DNA of 64,000 nucleotides from Saccharicrinis sp963666825 (GTDB lineage Bacteria; Bacteroidota; Bacteroidia; Bacteroidales; Marinilabiliaceae): positions 3,844,001 to 3,908,000 of the forward strand of contig OY763044.2 in assembly GCA_963666825.2 (NCBI GenBank), in the 5' to 3' direction. How positions within the stretch are numbered: position 1 is the stretch's first letter; each line of letters starts with the position of its first letter. The translations under genes were made by a program, and so were the position numbers. The notes beneath the pieces were generated by a model. That model did no database searches. It saw only the letters and a program-made list of their open reading frames with translations, and was not told where the DNA came from. Positions 1 to 8,106 of the stretch are shown here, one piece after another.

Positions 1-391
1 CTGTCATACTACCATCAAATTTCCAGATTTTATCCATCGATGCATAGGTTATATCGAACGCTCCATCGGTTAAACCAGAAATCTTCAATGCTCTTTCTAT
101 CAAACTAATCAACTCAAAACTCACCTTAACAGGTTGTATTCCGGCATTTTGATTTATTTGGGAAGTTTGAGAATTCTCATCCCAAGAAGAGATCATTTTT
201 TCAATGCGAGAGATTTCATCAATGGCCAATTGTATATATTCATCACCCGATTCTTTATTATCTGCAACTACAGTAATTTCAAAACGACACCCCATTAATT
301 TTGTGGTTCGCTTAAAGATATTACCATCAGCATACGCTGTTGCTCCAAATAACAAAAAGGAGATGATTATAATATATATTGCCTTCAACAT
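1..391 (-). CDS. apbE: FAD:protein FMN transferase (ApbE), 5' part only
   Basis: This is the N-terminal 130 residues of an ApbE-family flavin transferase, which attaches FMN to Thr/Ser of extracytoplasmic redox proteins. The gene runs off the left edge of the window, so the C-terminal half and its Mg-binding residues are not visible. Seen: a signal peptide (MLKAIYIIIISFLLFGATAYA), then MGCRFEITV where the family has MGT, then SSWDENSQTSQIN and TDGAFDITYASMDKIWKF, which match the conserved family blocks (S-x-x-S-x-x-N and TdGaFDiT-x-x-L-x-x-xWgf). The start ATG lies 3 nt after the stop of the thioredoxin-like gene, so the two are co-transcribed. The pair fits extracytoplasmic flavinylation with thiol maintenance; the flavinylated partner would lie beyond the window. 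The family call is firm. Confidence 0.88.
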   Translation of the reverse strand, partial: MLKAIYIIIISFLLFGATAYADGNIFKRTTKLMGCRFEITVVADNKESGDEYIQLAIDEISRIEKMISSWDENSQTSQINQNAGIQPVKVSFELISLIERALKISGLTDGAFDITYASMDKIWKFDGSMT

Positions 392-394
392 CTT

Positions 395-850
395 TTATTT
401 AAAGGAGTTCAATTTATTAAAGTAATCTGTTGGTGTTGATTTCTGATAGCCTAATGCACCTAAAACAGCACCTTCTGAATTAAGAACAACAACATAAGGA
501 AAGTAACCATTCTTATTATACTTCTCGGCAAGACCTGCATTGTGTTTTTTTCTTTCTTCAGGAAGTTGATTCTTCTTACTCCTTGGGAAATCTGCTTTAA
601 CTATAACAAATTGATCTTTAGCTAAAGTCTCAAATTCTTCAGTTTCTAATATTTCCTTTTCTAATTTGATGCACGGAGCACACCAATCTGATCCTTGAAA
701 AATTAGAACAATACGTTTATTCTGCTCCTTTGCCTCTTCTTGCGCTTCATCAATAGATAAATCATTATGCTGAGCAAACATAGTTATCGAAGAAATAAAC
801 AACGTAACTGCAAAAACTAACATTCTCTTCATTGACTTCATTTTTTTCAT
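395..850 (-). CDS. exported thioredoxin-family protein (WCAPC motif)
   Basis: A 151-residue thioredoxin-fold protein with an N-terminal signal sequence ending near AQHN (residues 26-29). The redox motif W-C-A-P-C sits at residues 56-60 after the strand RIVLIFQGSD, and the cis-Pro segment is GYFPYVVVL. It therefore probably acts in the periplasm as a disulfide reductase or isomerase; small DUF255-like proteins of this shape are common in Bacteroidota. It is the first gene of a pair with apbE (3 nt gap), which suggests it keeps cysteines of the flavinylated partner, or of ApbE itself, reduced. Several Met codons cluster at the start (residues 1, 4, 7, 10), so the exact start is uncertain by a few residues. 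The fold is certain, the substrate unknown. Confidence 0.82.
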   Translation of the reverse strand: MKKMKSMKRMLVFAVTLFISSITMFAQHNDLSIDEAQEEAKEQNKRIVLIFQGSDWCAPCIKLEKEILETEEFETLAKDQFVIVKADFPRSKKNQLPEERKKHNAGLAEKYNKNGYFPYVVVLNSEGAVLGALGYQKSTPTDYFNKLNSFK

Positions 851-1000
851 TATACTCCTATATTACAAACAATTACCCCATATATCTTATAATTTAATGA
901 TACTTCATTAAACTATTACAGAGCGGAAAAGTTCTGTAAATATAGATATTTATGTATCTATATTTTTATATCCTCAAAATAATATTGATTTCAAGGATTA

Positions 1001-1990
1001 TTAATTGCCATTCCCATTTTGCAGCCAATCAATTGTTTTTTGCATAGCTAAAGGAAATGGAGTCGGGTTATATCCTAATTCGATTTTTGATTTAGAACTA
1101 TCAACATCCCAATTCTTTAACGTTTTGCGAACAAAAGCCTTTGTTACCAGAGGTTGATTGCCACTTACACTTGATTGCCATTGCATTACCTGAGCGATTA
1201 TTTTCATAATAAAGCCGGGAATCTTAATTAAAAAGTGGTTAATCTGGGTTATATTATTTATGCACTCAAAGAAATTGTTATACGATAAAGTAGTACCCGA
1301 CAAAATATATTTATTTCCTGATCTACCTTTTTCCAAAGCCATTATATGCCCCTTGACAACATCATCTATAAATACATAATTGCCTAAAGATTTTCCATTA
1401 CCGGGAATAATATGCCATTTACCTTTAATGTAATTATCTATCATACCAACAATACTATTGCTTGTCCCCTTTAATCCCGGGCCATATATCCGGGTTGGAC
1501 AAACAATGATTGTTTCAAACTCATTACAATTACAATTTAAAATCATTTGATCTGCTTCATGTTTAGATCTCTCATAATCGCCAATGAATTCATTATTTGT
1601 AACAACTTCGGTTATCGGCATACTTGCAGAAGGACCAAATATCCCTGCAGTACTGGTAAAAACAGCGCGTTTAACACCACACTCCCTGGCTACATCGATT
1701 ACATTTTTTGTCCCTTTAACGTTAATTTCTTCATATATACTTTTGTCTTTAGCCCATAGTTTTACATAAGCAGCTGTGTGAAATAAATATTCACACGATT
1801 GCATTCCCTTTTTTAAACTTTCTATATTACCAATTGAACCTCTAAATGGAATTATTCCCGGATATTCTATTAAGGGTAGTTTATCGTCTGAACGATACAA
1901 GGCATGCACTTCGTACCCCTTTTGAGCAAGATGTTTGCAGAGTATAGAACCTACAAATCCAGTTGAGCCGGTAACGAATACTTTTATCAT
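1001..1990 (-). CDS. NAD-dependent epimerase/dehydratase (extended SDR family)
   Basis: A 329-residue extended short-chain dehydrogenase/reductase. The N-terminal Rossmann motif TGSTGFVG is at residues 7-14, the catalytic Ser/Thr lies in the FTSTAGIFG stretch (about 111-119), and the catalytic Tyr-x-x-x-Lys is Y139-E-R-S-K143. The order of motifs and the later CPTRIYGPG block resemble dihydroflavonol-4-reductase-like and nucleotide-sugar epimerase-like enzymes; the substrate cannot be read from sequence. It starts 12 nt after the stop of the upstream CPBP gene on the same strand, so the two are probably an operon. It might act on a sterol-like, terpenoid or sugar-nucleotide substrate, but this is a guess. 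Confidence 0.82.
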   Translation of the reverse strand: MIKVFVTGSTGFVGSILCKHLAQKGYEVHALYRSDDKLPLIEYPGIIPFRGSIGNIESLKKGMQSCEYLFHTAAYVKLWAKDKSIYEEINVKGTKNVIDVARECGVKRAVFTSTAGIFGPSASMPITEVVTNNEFIGDYERSKHEADQMILNCNCNEFETIIVCPTRIYGPGLKGTSNSIVGMIDNYIKGKWHIIPGNGKSLGNYVFIDDVVKGHIMALEKGRSGNKYILSGTTLSYNNFFECINNITQINHFLIKIPGFIMKIIAQVMQWQSSVSGNQPLVTKAFVRKTLKNWDVDSSKSKIELGYNPTPFPLAMQKTIDWLQNGNGN

Positions 1991-2002
1991 GTTAATGTAT
2001 TT

Positions 2003-2680
2003 TCAATGTTTAAAAACAATTTCCGGATTATTCCAGATACAAAAAATATCATTTGATAAAGCTATAGTACAATGAAGGATAAAAGCAGCCCAAAAATTCC
2101 CGGTATAAATAGAAATCAGACAAAACAAAACACCAAGCGGTATTGAACCAATAGTTTCGAATTTTCCTTTATATAAATGAGCTAGTGCATAAAGTGCTGT
2201 ATTGATCAGTATGGCAACAAAAACGCCCCATTCTTGAATGCAACTAAATAACAAGATGCCTCTGAACAAAAGCTCATAGGATAACAAATACATTATCCAC
2301 GTTAAAAGATTAATTGTGTAAACACTTACATTCCATTGATTAAGTTTTACTTGTGGATATTTTTGTTGATGCTCTTTCTTTTTAGACAAAGAATAATTGA
2401 CTCCCAATATTATAGTTATAAATAATACAAGTACCAGCAGAGATATAGTATTTATTGCTATTGGTTTAAATAAAAAAGAAAGGTCTTGATTCAAATTACT
2501 TATTAAGAAAATAGGAATAACACCATAAACCAGAATACCTAGCAACCTGCTACTGAAAGCAAGCTTTAGAGAACTGGTATTCTTTCTTTTGTAATAAAGG
2601 GAGAATCCCCATAAAGTACAAAAACCTATAATCGTTAACAGAACAGATATTAGTGCAATATTCCAATCAACAGAAAGCAT
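2003..2680 (-). CDS. CPBP-family intramembrane protease-like protein with altered first motif
   Basis: A hydrophobic protein with about seven or eight membrane segments and the late motifs of CPBP (CAAX protease and bacteriocin-processing) membrane metalloproteases: S-Y-E-L-L-F-R-G where the family has E-E-x-x-F-R-G, then Y-A-L-A-H (F/Y-x-x-x-H) and a final F-I-L-H-C-T-I-A-L-S-N-D (H-x-x-x-N/D). The first Glu of the EE pair is Tyr, so catalytic competence is uncertain. I chose the ATG at 2680 (225 residues) because it starts with a clean membrane segment; a GTG at 2725 would add 15 residues. It is the first gene of a pair with the SDR enzyme. Its role is unknown. Confidence 0.72.
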   Translation of the reverse strand: MLSVDWNIALISVLLTIIGFCTLWGFSLYYKRKNTSSLKLAFSSRLLGILVYGVIPIFLISNLNQDLSFLFKPIAINTISLLVLVLFITIILGVNYSLSKKKEHQQKYPQVKLNQWNVSVYTINLLTWIMYLLSYELLFRGILLFSCIQEWGVFVAILINTALYALAHLYKGKFETIGSIPLGVLFCLISIYTGNFWAAFILHCTIALSNDIFCIWNNPEIVFKH

Positions 2681-2966
2681 AATATAATAATTTGACCTAG
2701 AAAATATTCTTACCTCAAAAGTCACCTACAAACACACTTGCATTTACCTACATCTAAACTTTAAGGGACTTCTGATATTAGCAAAACTTAATAAACGTGT
2801 AGTATCATGGTCTTGCTTAAATAGTAATTTACGATATTTCTATTTCCTTATCAATCCTTAATATATTATCAAATAAAAAAAGGTGTTTCAAATTTACCTG
2901 TTCCAATTTTCTGAACACATTCAAATAATCTTTTACTCTATAATACGCTAGTAATAATATAATATT

Positions 2967-2974
2967 TATCTTTG
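2967..2974 (+). promoter_or_regulatory. candidate Bacteroidota -7 box for the thrS operon
   Basis: TATCTTTG matches the phylum -7 consensus TAnnTTTG and lies 99 nt upstream of the thrS ATG, leaving a long 5' leader. No clear TTTG -33 box is seen at the expected spacing. The rest of the 392-nt gap (2681-3072) is AT-rich and holds no ORF or convincing hairpin that I can support. Confidence 0.45.
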
Positions 2975-3072
2975 CGTGTTTTTTATTACAATTTTTTAAA
3001 TAACTGGATTTTGTTTGAAGTTAGGTGTCCGTATAATCTAAAGTCTTCAAAATCTGTAATACTAATAAAAAG

Positions 3073-5025
3073 ATGGTTAAAATAACCTTACCAGATAGTA
3101 GTGTAAGAGAGTACGAATCAGGAGTTACCGGTTTGGAAATAGCCAAGAGCATTAGTCCTCGTTTGGCCAAAGAAGTTTTATCAATCTCAGTTAATGAGGA
3201 AACGTGGGATCTTACACGACCAATAACGGAAGATGCTTCAATAAAACTTTACAAATGGGAGGATGAAGAAGGTAAACATGCATTCTGGCATTCTTCAGCT
3301 CACCTTATGGCAGAAGCTTTGGAGGCTTTATATCCAGGAATGAAATTTGGAATCGGTCCTTCAATTGAAAATGGCTTTTATTATGATGTTGATCCAGGTG
3401 ATGATGTTGTATTAAGAGACGCTGACATTCCTAAGATTGAAGCAAAAATGAAAGAGATTGCTCGTCAAAAGAATGAATACGTTAGAACAAGCGTTACAAA
3501 AGAAGAAGCTTTATCATATTTTACATCAAAAGGAGATGAGTACAAACTTGAGTTAATCAATGAACTTGAGGATGGAACCATTACTTTTTACAAGCAAGGT
3601 GAATTTACCGATTTATGTAGAGGACCTCACTTACCTTCAACTGAACCTATTAAAGCAGTTAAAGTATTAAGTATTGCAGGTGCATATTGGAGAGGTGATG
3701 AAACTCGTAAGCAATTAACCAGGGTTTATGCTATTACATTCCCTAAGCAAAAAATGCTTGACGAATATCTTGTAAGATTAGAAGAGGCTCAAAAACGCGA
3801 TCATAGAAAAATTGGTAAGGAACTTGAACTTTTTGCTTTTTCACAAAGAGTTGGTCAAGGTTTACCATTATGGTTACCTAAAGGGGCTAAACTTCGCGAA
3901 CGCTTAGAAAACTTCTTAAAGAAAGTACAATTACAATATGGTTATCAGCAGGTGATCACTCCACACATTGGAAACAAGGAACTTTATGTTACTTCTGGTC
4001 ACTATGCTAAATATGGTAAAGATTCATTTCAACCAATTAACACACCAGCTGAAGGTGAAGAATTTTTACTTAAACCAATGAATTGTCCTCACCACTGTGA
4101 GATCTACAAAGTTAAACCGGTATCTTATAAAGATCTACCAATACGTATGGCAGAATTTGGTACAGTTTATCGTTATGAGCAAAGTGGTGAGTTACATGGA
4201 TTAACAAGGGTTAGAGGATTTACTCAGGATGATGCTCATATTTTCTGTACTCCTGACCAATTAAAAGATGAGTTTAAAAAAGTAATTGATATTATCCTTT
4301 ACATTTTTAAAGCATTAGATTTTAACGATTTCATCACTCAGGTTTCTTTAAGAGATAAAGAAAACAGAGAAAAATATATTGGCAGCGAGGAAAACTGGGA
4401 AAAAGCAGAAAGTGCAATTATTGAAGCTTGCCAGGAAAGAGGTATGGAAACCATTGTAGAATATGGAGAAGCAGCTTTCTATGGCCCTAAGTTAGACTTT
4501 ATGGTAAGAGATGCCATTGGACGTAAGTGGCAGTTAGGCACCATTCAGGTGGATTACAACTTACCCGAACGCTTTGAATTAGAATATATGGGCTCTGATG
4601 GCGAAAAACACAGACCTGTTATGATTCACCGTGCACCATTCGGAAGTATGGAACGTTTTGTGGCTGTTTTAATTGAACACACTGCAGGAAAATTCCCATT
4701 ATGGTTAACTCCTGAGCAAGTGGTAGTTCTACCAATCAGCGAAAAATACAATGATTACGCAAAAAAAGTTTCAAATGTCCTTAATAATTCCGATATTCGC
4801 ACCGTTTTAGATGACAGAAACGAAAAGATAGGTCGTAAAATTCGTGATAACGAGTTGAAGCGCATACCGTTCCTTCTTATTGTAGGAGAAAAAGAAGCTG
4901 AAACAAATTCAGTATCTGTACGTAAGCAAGGCGATGGTGATAAAGGATCAATGGAAATTGAACAATTTATAAACTTTATAAACCAGGAGGTTGAAGAACA
5001 ACTTTCTGCAATAGATAATAAATAA
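3073..5025 (+). CDS. thrS: threonyl-tRNA synthetase
   Basis: This is a 650-residue class II threonyl-tRNA synthetase, which charges tRNA-Thr in the cytoplasm. Domains in order: TGS (about 1-62); the editing/SAD domain with the H73-S-S-A-H77 pair and the later DLCRGPHLP block; the catalytic core with the zinc Cys338 in KPMNCPHHCEIY, motif 2 around FGTVYRYEQSGELHGLTRVRGF, and motif 3 in MIHRAPFGSMERF; then a C-terminal anticodon-binding domain (from about WLTPEQVVVLPI). Length is normal for the full-length editing-competent form. It is first in the classical thrS-infC-rpmI-rplT operon, with infC 34 nt downstream. No T-box leader is recognisable. Confidence 0.98.
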   Translation: MVKITLPDSSVREYESGVTGLEIAKSISPRLAKEVLSISVNEETWDLTRPITEDASIKLYKWEDEEGKHAFWHSSAHLMAEALEALYPGMKFGIGPSIENGFYYDVDPGDDVVLRDADIPKIEAKMKEIARQKNEYVRTSVTKEEALSYFTSKGDEYKLELINELEDGTITFYKQGEFTDLCRGPHLPSTEPIKAVKVLSIAGAYWRGDETRKQLTRVYAITFPKQKMLDEYLVRLEEAQKRDHRKIGKELELFAFSQRVGQGLPLWLPKGAKLRERLENFLKKVQLQYGYQQVITPHIGNKELYVTSGHYAKYGKDSFQPINTPAEGEEFLLKPMNCPHHCEIYKVKPVSYKDLPIRMAEFGTVYRYEQSGELHGLTRVRGFTQDDAHIFCTPDQLKDEFKKVIDIILYIFKALDFNDFITQVSLRDKENREKYIGSEENWEKAESAIIEACQERGMETIVEYGEAAFYGPKLDFMVRDAIGRKWQLGTIQVDYNLPERFELEYMGSDGEKHRPVMIHRAPFGSMERFVAVLIEHTAGKFPLWLTPEQVVVLPISEKYNDYAKKVSNVLNNSDIRTVLDDRNEKIGRKIRDNELKRIPFLLIVGEKEAETNSVSVRKQGDGDKGSMEIEQFINFINQEVEEQLSAIDNK

Positions 5026-5059
5026 TTTGATTACTAATTAATTATAGGAGGATTTTACA

Positions 5060-5620
5060 ATAGCACAGAATAGAAAAAAACCACAGGGTCCACAGCAAAA
5101 GGATACGCAAAGTTTTAGAATAAACAATGCGATTAGAGTACCAAAAATAAGGCTTGTTGGTGATAATATAGACAATCCAGGAGTGTTCTCTACATCAGAA
5201 GCATTAAAAATGGCTGATGCTTTAGAGCTGGATTTAGTGGAGATATCTCCTAAAGCTGATCCTCCTGTTTGTCGAATTACTGATTATTCAAAGTTTTTAT
5301 ACCAACAAAAGCGTAAACAAAAGGAACTTAAATCAAAAGCTGTTAAAGTTGTTGTTAAAGAAATCAGGTTCGGTCCAAATACCGATGACCATGATTATAA
5401 CTTCAAATTAAAACATGCTGAAAAGTTTCTTTCAGAAGGTGCAAAGGTTAAAGCTTATGTATTTTTCAAAGGACGATCAATCTTATTTAAAGAGCAGGGT
5501 GAAATTTTGCTTTTAAGATTTGCTCAGGATTTGGAGGAATACGGTAAGGTTGATCAATTACCAAAGCTTGAAGGAAAAAGGATGATTATCTTCCTTTCGC
5601 CTAAAAAAGCTAAGAAGTAA
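5060..5620 (+). CDS. infC: translation initiation factor IF-3, AUA start codon
   Basis: IF-3 of 186 residues. The N-domain SFRINNAIRVPKIRLV, the linker QQKRKQKELKSK and the C-domain VKEIRFGPNTDDHDYNFKLKHAEKFL are all typical. No ATG/GTG/TTG precedes the N-domain: the frame is open only back to a TAG at 5045-5047, and the first GTG (5183) would delete most of the N-domain. The codon ATA at 5060-5062 lies 8 nt after a perfect AGGAGG (5046-5051) and gives A-Q-N-R-K-K after the initiator, so it is the likely start. Known background: E. coli infC uses AUU and IF-3 represses its own non-canonical start. The strong Shine-Dalgarno is unusual in this phylum and probably compensates for the poor start. 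Confidence 0.95.
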   Translation: MAQNRKKPQGPQQKDTQSFRINNAIRVPKIRLVGDNIDNPGVFSTSEALKMADALELDLVEISPKADPPVCRITDYSKFLYQQKRKQKELKSKAVKVVVKEIRFGPNTDDHDYNFKLKHAEKFLSEGAKVKAYVFFKGRSILFKEQGEILLLRFAQDLEEYGKVDQLPKLEGKRMIIFLSPKKAKK

Positions 5621-5654
5621 TTTCAATTATATAAACCAATTAATAGTAAGTACA

Positions 5655-5852
5655 ATGCCAAAGATGAAGACGAATTCCAGTGCGAAAAAACGTTTCACAA
5701 TCACTGGAAGCGGTAAGATTAAAAGAAAGCATGCTTTTAAAAGTCACATTTTAACAAAAAAGACTACAAAGCAAAAGAGAAATCTTACTTACTCAGGACT
5801 TGTTCACACTGCTGACGAAAATAACGTTAAGTTATTGTTGAACATGAAGTAA
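5655..5852 (+). CDS. rpmI: 50S ribosomal protein L35
   Basis: A 65-residue basic protein with the conserved L35 sequence: MPKMKTNSSAKKRF at the N-terminus, GSGKIKRKHAFKSH, and KKTTKQKRNL near the middle. Its length equals the family norm. It sits 34 nt after infC and before rplT in the standard order. L35 is a late-assembling large-subunit protein. Confidence 0.97.
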   Translation: MPKMKTNSSAKKRFTITGSGKIKRKHAFKSHILTKKTTKQKRNLTYSGLVHTADENNVKLLLNMK

Positions 5853-5869
5853 TAAGGAGATTCCTTATT
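5851..5869 (+). promoter_or_regulatory. short hairpin in the rpmI-rplT gap
   Basis: AATAAGGA (5851-5858) pairs with TCCTTATT (5862-5869) around a 3-nt loop, overlapping the rpmI stop codon and followed by an AT-rich but not purely T run. It sits in the 99-nt gap before rplT, where other bacteria control L20 synthesis. It could be a weak terminator, a processing site or nothing; the stem is AT-rich. Confidence 0.3.
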
Positions 5870-5951
5870 TTATTAATTATTTAATTAACCGAATGAAGTT
5901 AGCTGAAAGATCCATTGATGATGGGCGCTAATCATTCTAAAAAAAGTAAAA

Positions 5952-6302
5952 ATGCCAAGATCAGTAAACGCTGTTGCTTCAAGAGCAAGAAGAAAGAAAA
6001 TTCTAAAGCAAACTAAAGGTTACTTTGGAAGAAGAAAGAACGTTTGGACGGTAGCAAAAAACACCTACGAAAAAGGTTTAGGTTATGCTTACCGCGATAG
6101 AAAAAGAAAGAAAGGTCATTTTAGAGCACTTTGGATTCAAAGAATCAATGCTGCTGCTCGTATCGAAGGAGTATCTTACTCTAAACTTATGGGTATGATG
6201 ACTAAGAAAAATATTGAAATTAACAGAAAAGTTTTAGCTGACTTAGCTGTTAATCATCCTGAGGCTTTTAAAGCTGTTGTTCAAAAGGCAATGGCAAACT
6301 AG
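5952..6302 (+). CDS. rplT: 50S ribosomal protein L20
   Basis: A 116-residue L20 with the typical long basic N-terminal helix (MPRSVNAVASRARRKK, KGYFGRRKN) and the globular C-domain with WIQRINAAARIEG and YSKLMG. It is an early 23S rRNA-binding assembly protein and, in other bacteria, an autogenous repressor of this operon. Last gene of thrS-infC-rpmI-rplT; a strong terminator follows at 6326. Confidence 0.97.
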   Translation: MPRSVNAVASRARRKKILKQTKGYFGRRKNVWTVAKNTYEKGLGYAYRDRKRKKGHFRALWIQRINAAARIEGVSYSKLMGMMTKKNIEINRKVLADLAVNHPEAFKAVVQKAMAN

Positions 6303-6325
6303 TTGAAGCCAAAAATGAATTAATA

Positions 6326-6362
6326 AATGGCAGGAGAAGAAATTCTTTCCTGCCATTTTCAT
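6326..6362 (+). terminator. rho-independent terminator of the thrS-rplT operon
   Basis: AATGGCAGGA (6326-6335) pairs perfectly with TCCTGCCATT (6348-6357); the AAGAA/TTCTT in between extends the stem. A T-rich tail (TTCATTTT) follows. It lies 24 nt after the rplT stop. Confidence 0.85.
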
Positions 6363-6480
6363 TTTATAATCAATATATATAACACACTGAAATAAAGGTA
6401 TAACCACCCAATCATTCTAAGATACTGTCTAAATAAAGTAACTTTTATTTATTCTGTTTCTTCAAAACAAACAAAACACA

Positions 6481-6488
6481 TATTTTTG
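6481..6488 (+). promoter_or_regulatory. candidate -7 box for the cysteate synthase gene
   Basis: TATTTTTG fits TAnnTTTG and stands 22 nt before the start codon, a normal position for a promoter in this phylum. The -33 element is weak (TGTTTC near 6454). Confidence 0.45.
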
Positions 6489-6510
6489 CGATTCAAAGAA
6501 ATTATGCACC

Positions 6511-7809
6511 ATGAGTAAAGATTTTAAACCTACTCCATATATTTTGGAATCTGTTAATACAGGTAAACAATTTAAGGATGAAGGATGGACATTAGACGCT
6601 CCAGGCGAACAACAACCAACACTAATCAGAGCTGTTTACGAAAAAAAGCAGATTGAAGTTAAAGATGAATCATACGGAATATTTCGTTTTGCAGACTGGT
6701 TACCTGTGCACAAAATGCTTGAAGGCTCATCTTCTCCTATCACATACAAAAGTGAAGGACTAGCAAAAGAATTAGGCCTTAATAATTTATATATCACATT
6801 CAGCGGTTATTGGCCGGAAAAAGGAGCTAATTTCAGAACATGTTCCTTCAAAGAAACTGAAGCTTTTACTGTTGGTGGAAGATTAAGCTCTGAAAATGGT
6901 AAAGTTTTGGTGGTTGCATCGGCAGGAAATACTGCAAGAGCTTTTGCCCGCGTATGTTCTGACAACAATATTCCATTATTACTTTGCGTTCCTGAAGATA
7001 ACATTGATGCTTTATGGTTTGATGAACCTATTAAAGACAATGTAAAATTAGTAGTTACAAAATCAGGTAGTGATTATTTTGACGCTATCTATTTATCAAA
7101 CCTTGCTTGCGAACTAGACGGTTTTATTGCAGAAGGTGGCGCTAAAAATGTTGCAAGAAGGGATGGAATGGGAACTACTACTCTATCAGCAATCACTACA
7201 ATTGGACGTATTCCTGATTATTATTTTCAAGCAGTAGGTAGTGGCACTGGCGCCATTGCTGCATGGGAAGCTAACAAACGCCTTATTGAAGATGGTCGCT
7301 TTGGCAACAACTATATGAAATTAATGGTATCTCAGAATCATCCTTTTATTCCAATTCATAATGCATGGAAGGCTGACTCAAGAGACATGTTACATTTAGA
7401 TGACGATGAAGCCAGAAAGCAGGTTGAAGAAATTGATGCTAAAGTACTTTCAAACAGAAAACCTCCTTATCCTATCATTGGTGGATTATATGATGCAATG
7501 AAAGAGGCAGGTGGAGATGTTCTATGTGCTTCAAATGAACAAGCGGCAGAAGCAGCAAAATTATTTAAAGAGACTGAAGGTAATGACATTCACTCTGCAG
7601 CATCTGTTGCTACAGCTACTTTGATTGGAGCTGTAAAAGAAGGTTTAGTTAAACCTGAAGACTTTGTAATGCTTAATATTACCGGAGGTGGAGAGCAAAG
7701 ATTTAAAAGCGAAAAAGAAATTATTTATCTAAAACCAGCTCATGTATTTGATATTACACCTACATTGGATGATGTAAGAACTGTTTTATCGGATTTATTT
7801 AAAAAATAA
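6511..7809 (+). CDS. PLP-dependent cysteate synthase-like enzyme (threonine-synthase fold)
   Basis: A 432-residue fold-type II PLP enzyme. The Schiff-base lysine is K114 in FRTCSFKETEAF, the Asn-binding block is VVASAGNTARAFA, the phosphate-binding glycine loop is AVGSGTGAIAAWE (about 241-253), and NITGGGEQRF lies near the C-terminus. It resembles threonine synthase but diverges in its N-terminal domain and in the lysine motif (SFKETEA rather than SFKDR). From memory this matches the Bacteroidales proteins named cysteate synthase, which make L-cysteate from phosphoserine and sulfite. In this phylum cysteate is the head-group precursor of capnine-type sulfonolipids, so that is the inferred role. 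A true threonine synthase is the main alternative. It is monocistronic, with its own terminator. Confidence 0.7.
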   Translation: MSKDFKPTPYILESVNTGKQFKDEGWTLDAPGEQQPTLIRAVYEKKQIEVKDESYGIFRFADWLPVHKMLEGSSSPITYKSEGLAKELGLNNLYITFSGYWPEKGANFRTCSFKETEAFTVGGRLSSENGKVLVVASAGNTARAFARVCSDNNIPLLLCVPEDNIDALWFDEPIKDNVKLVVTKSGSDYFDAIYLSNLACELDGFIAEGGAKNVARRDGMGTTTLSAITTIGRIPDYYFQAVGSGTGAIAAWEANKRLIEDGRFGNNYMKLMVSQNHPFIPIHNAWKADSRDMLHLDDDEARKQVEEIDAKVLSNRKPPYPIIGGLYDAMKEAGGDVLCASNEQAAEAAKLFKETEGNDIHSAASVATATLIGAVKEGLVKPEDFVMLNITGGGEQRFKSEKEIIYLKPAHVFDITPTLDDVRTVLSDLFKK

Positions 7810-7850
7810 AACATAGCAACTTTTTTAGATAAGGAAGTTATTATATATAA

Positions 7851-7888
7851 AGAGAGTATAGTATTTAAGTGCTATACTCTCTTTTGTT
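7851..7888 (+). terminator. rho-independent terminator after the cysteate synthase gene
   Basis: AGAGAGTATAG (7851-7861) pairs with CTATACTCTCT (7872-7882) with a 10-nt loop, followed by TTTGTTTT. The remaining gap to dapB (to 8106) is AT-rich with no supported element. Confidence 0.85.
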
Positions 7889-8106
7889 TTAAATACGCTC
7901 TTAACCAATAGTATAATTCTAACTATCTATTACTATATTTGCTTTTCATTAAAAAACAAAGAGAAAAATCTTCTGGCATAAGGTTAACATTAGGTTAAAA
8001 ACAAGTTTTATCTAACCATAAAATTTTAACTCTTATATCTTTATGCTGGATTATTAAAGCTTTTTGTCGAAACTTTAATAATCTCTTATACAAAACAAAA
8101 TACAAT

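Noticed and set aside
2681..3072. T-box riboswitch upstream of thrS
   Set aside because: No T-box sequence, specifier loop or antiterminator could be recognised, and such elements are not expected in this phylum.
5183..5620. infC starting at GTG 5183
   Set aside because: It removes most of the conserved N-domain, while the AUA at 5060 has a perfect Shine-Dalgarno.
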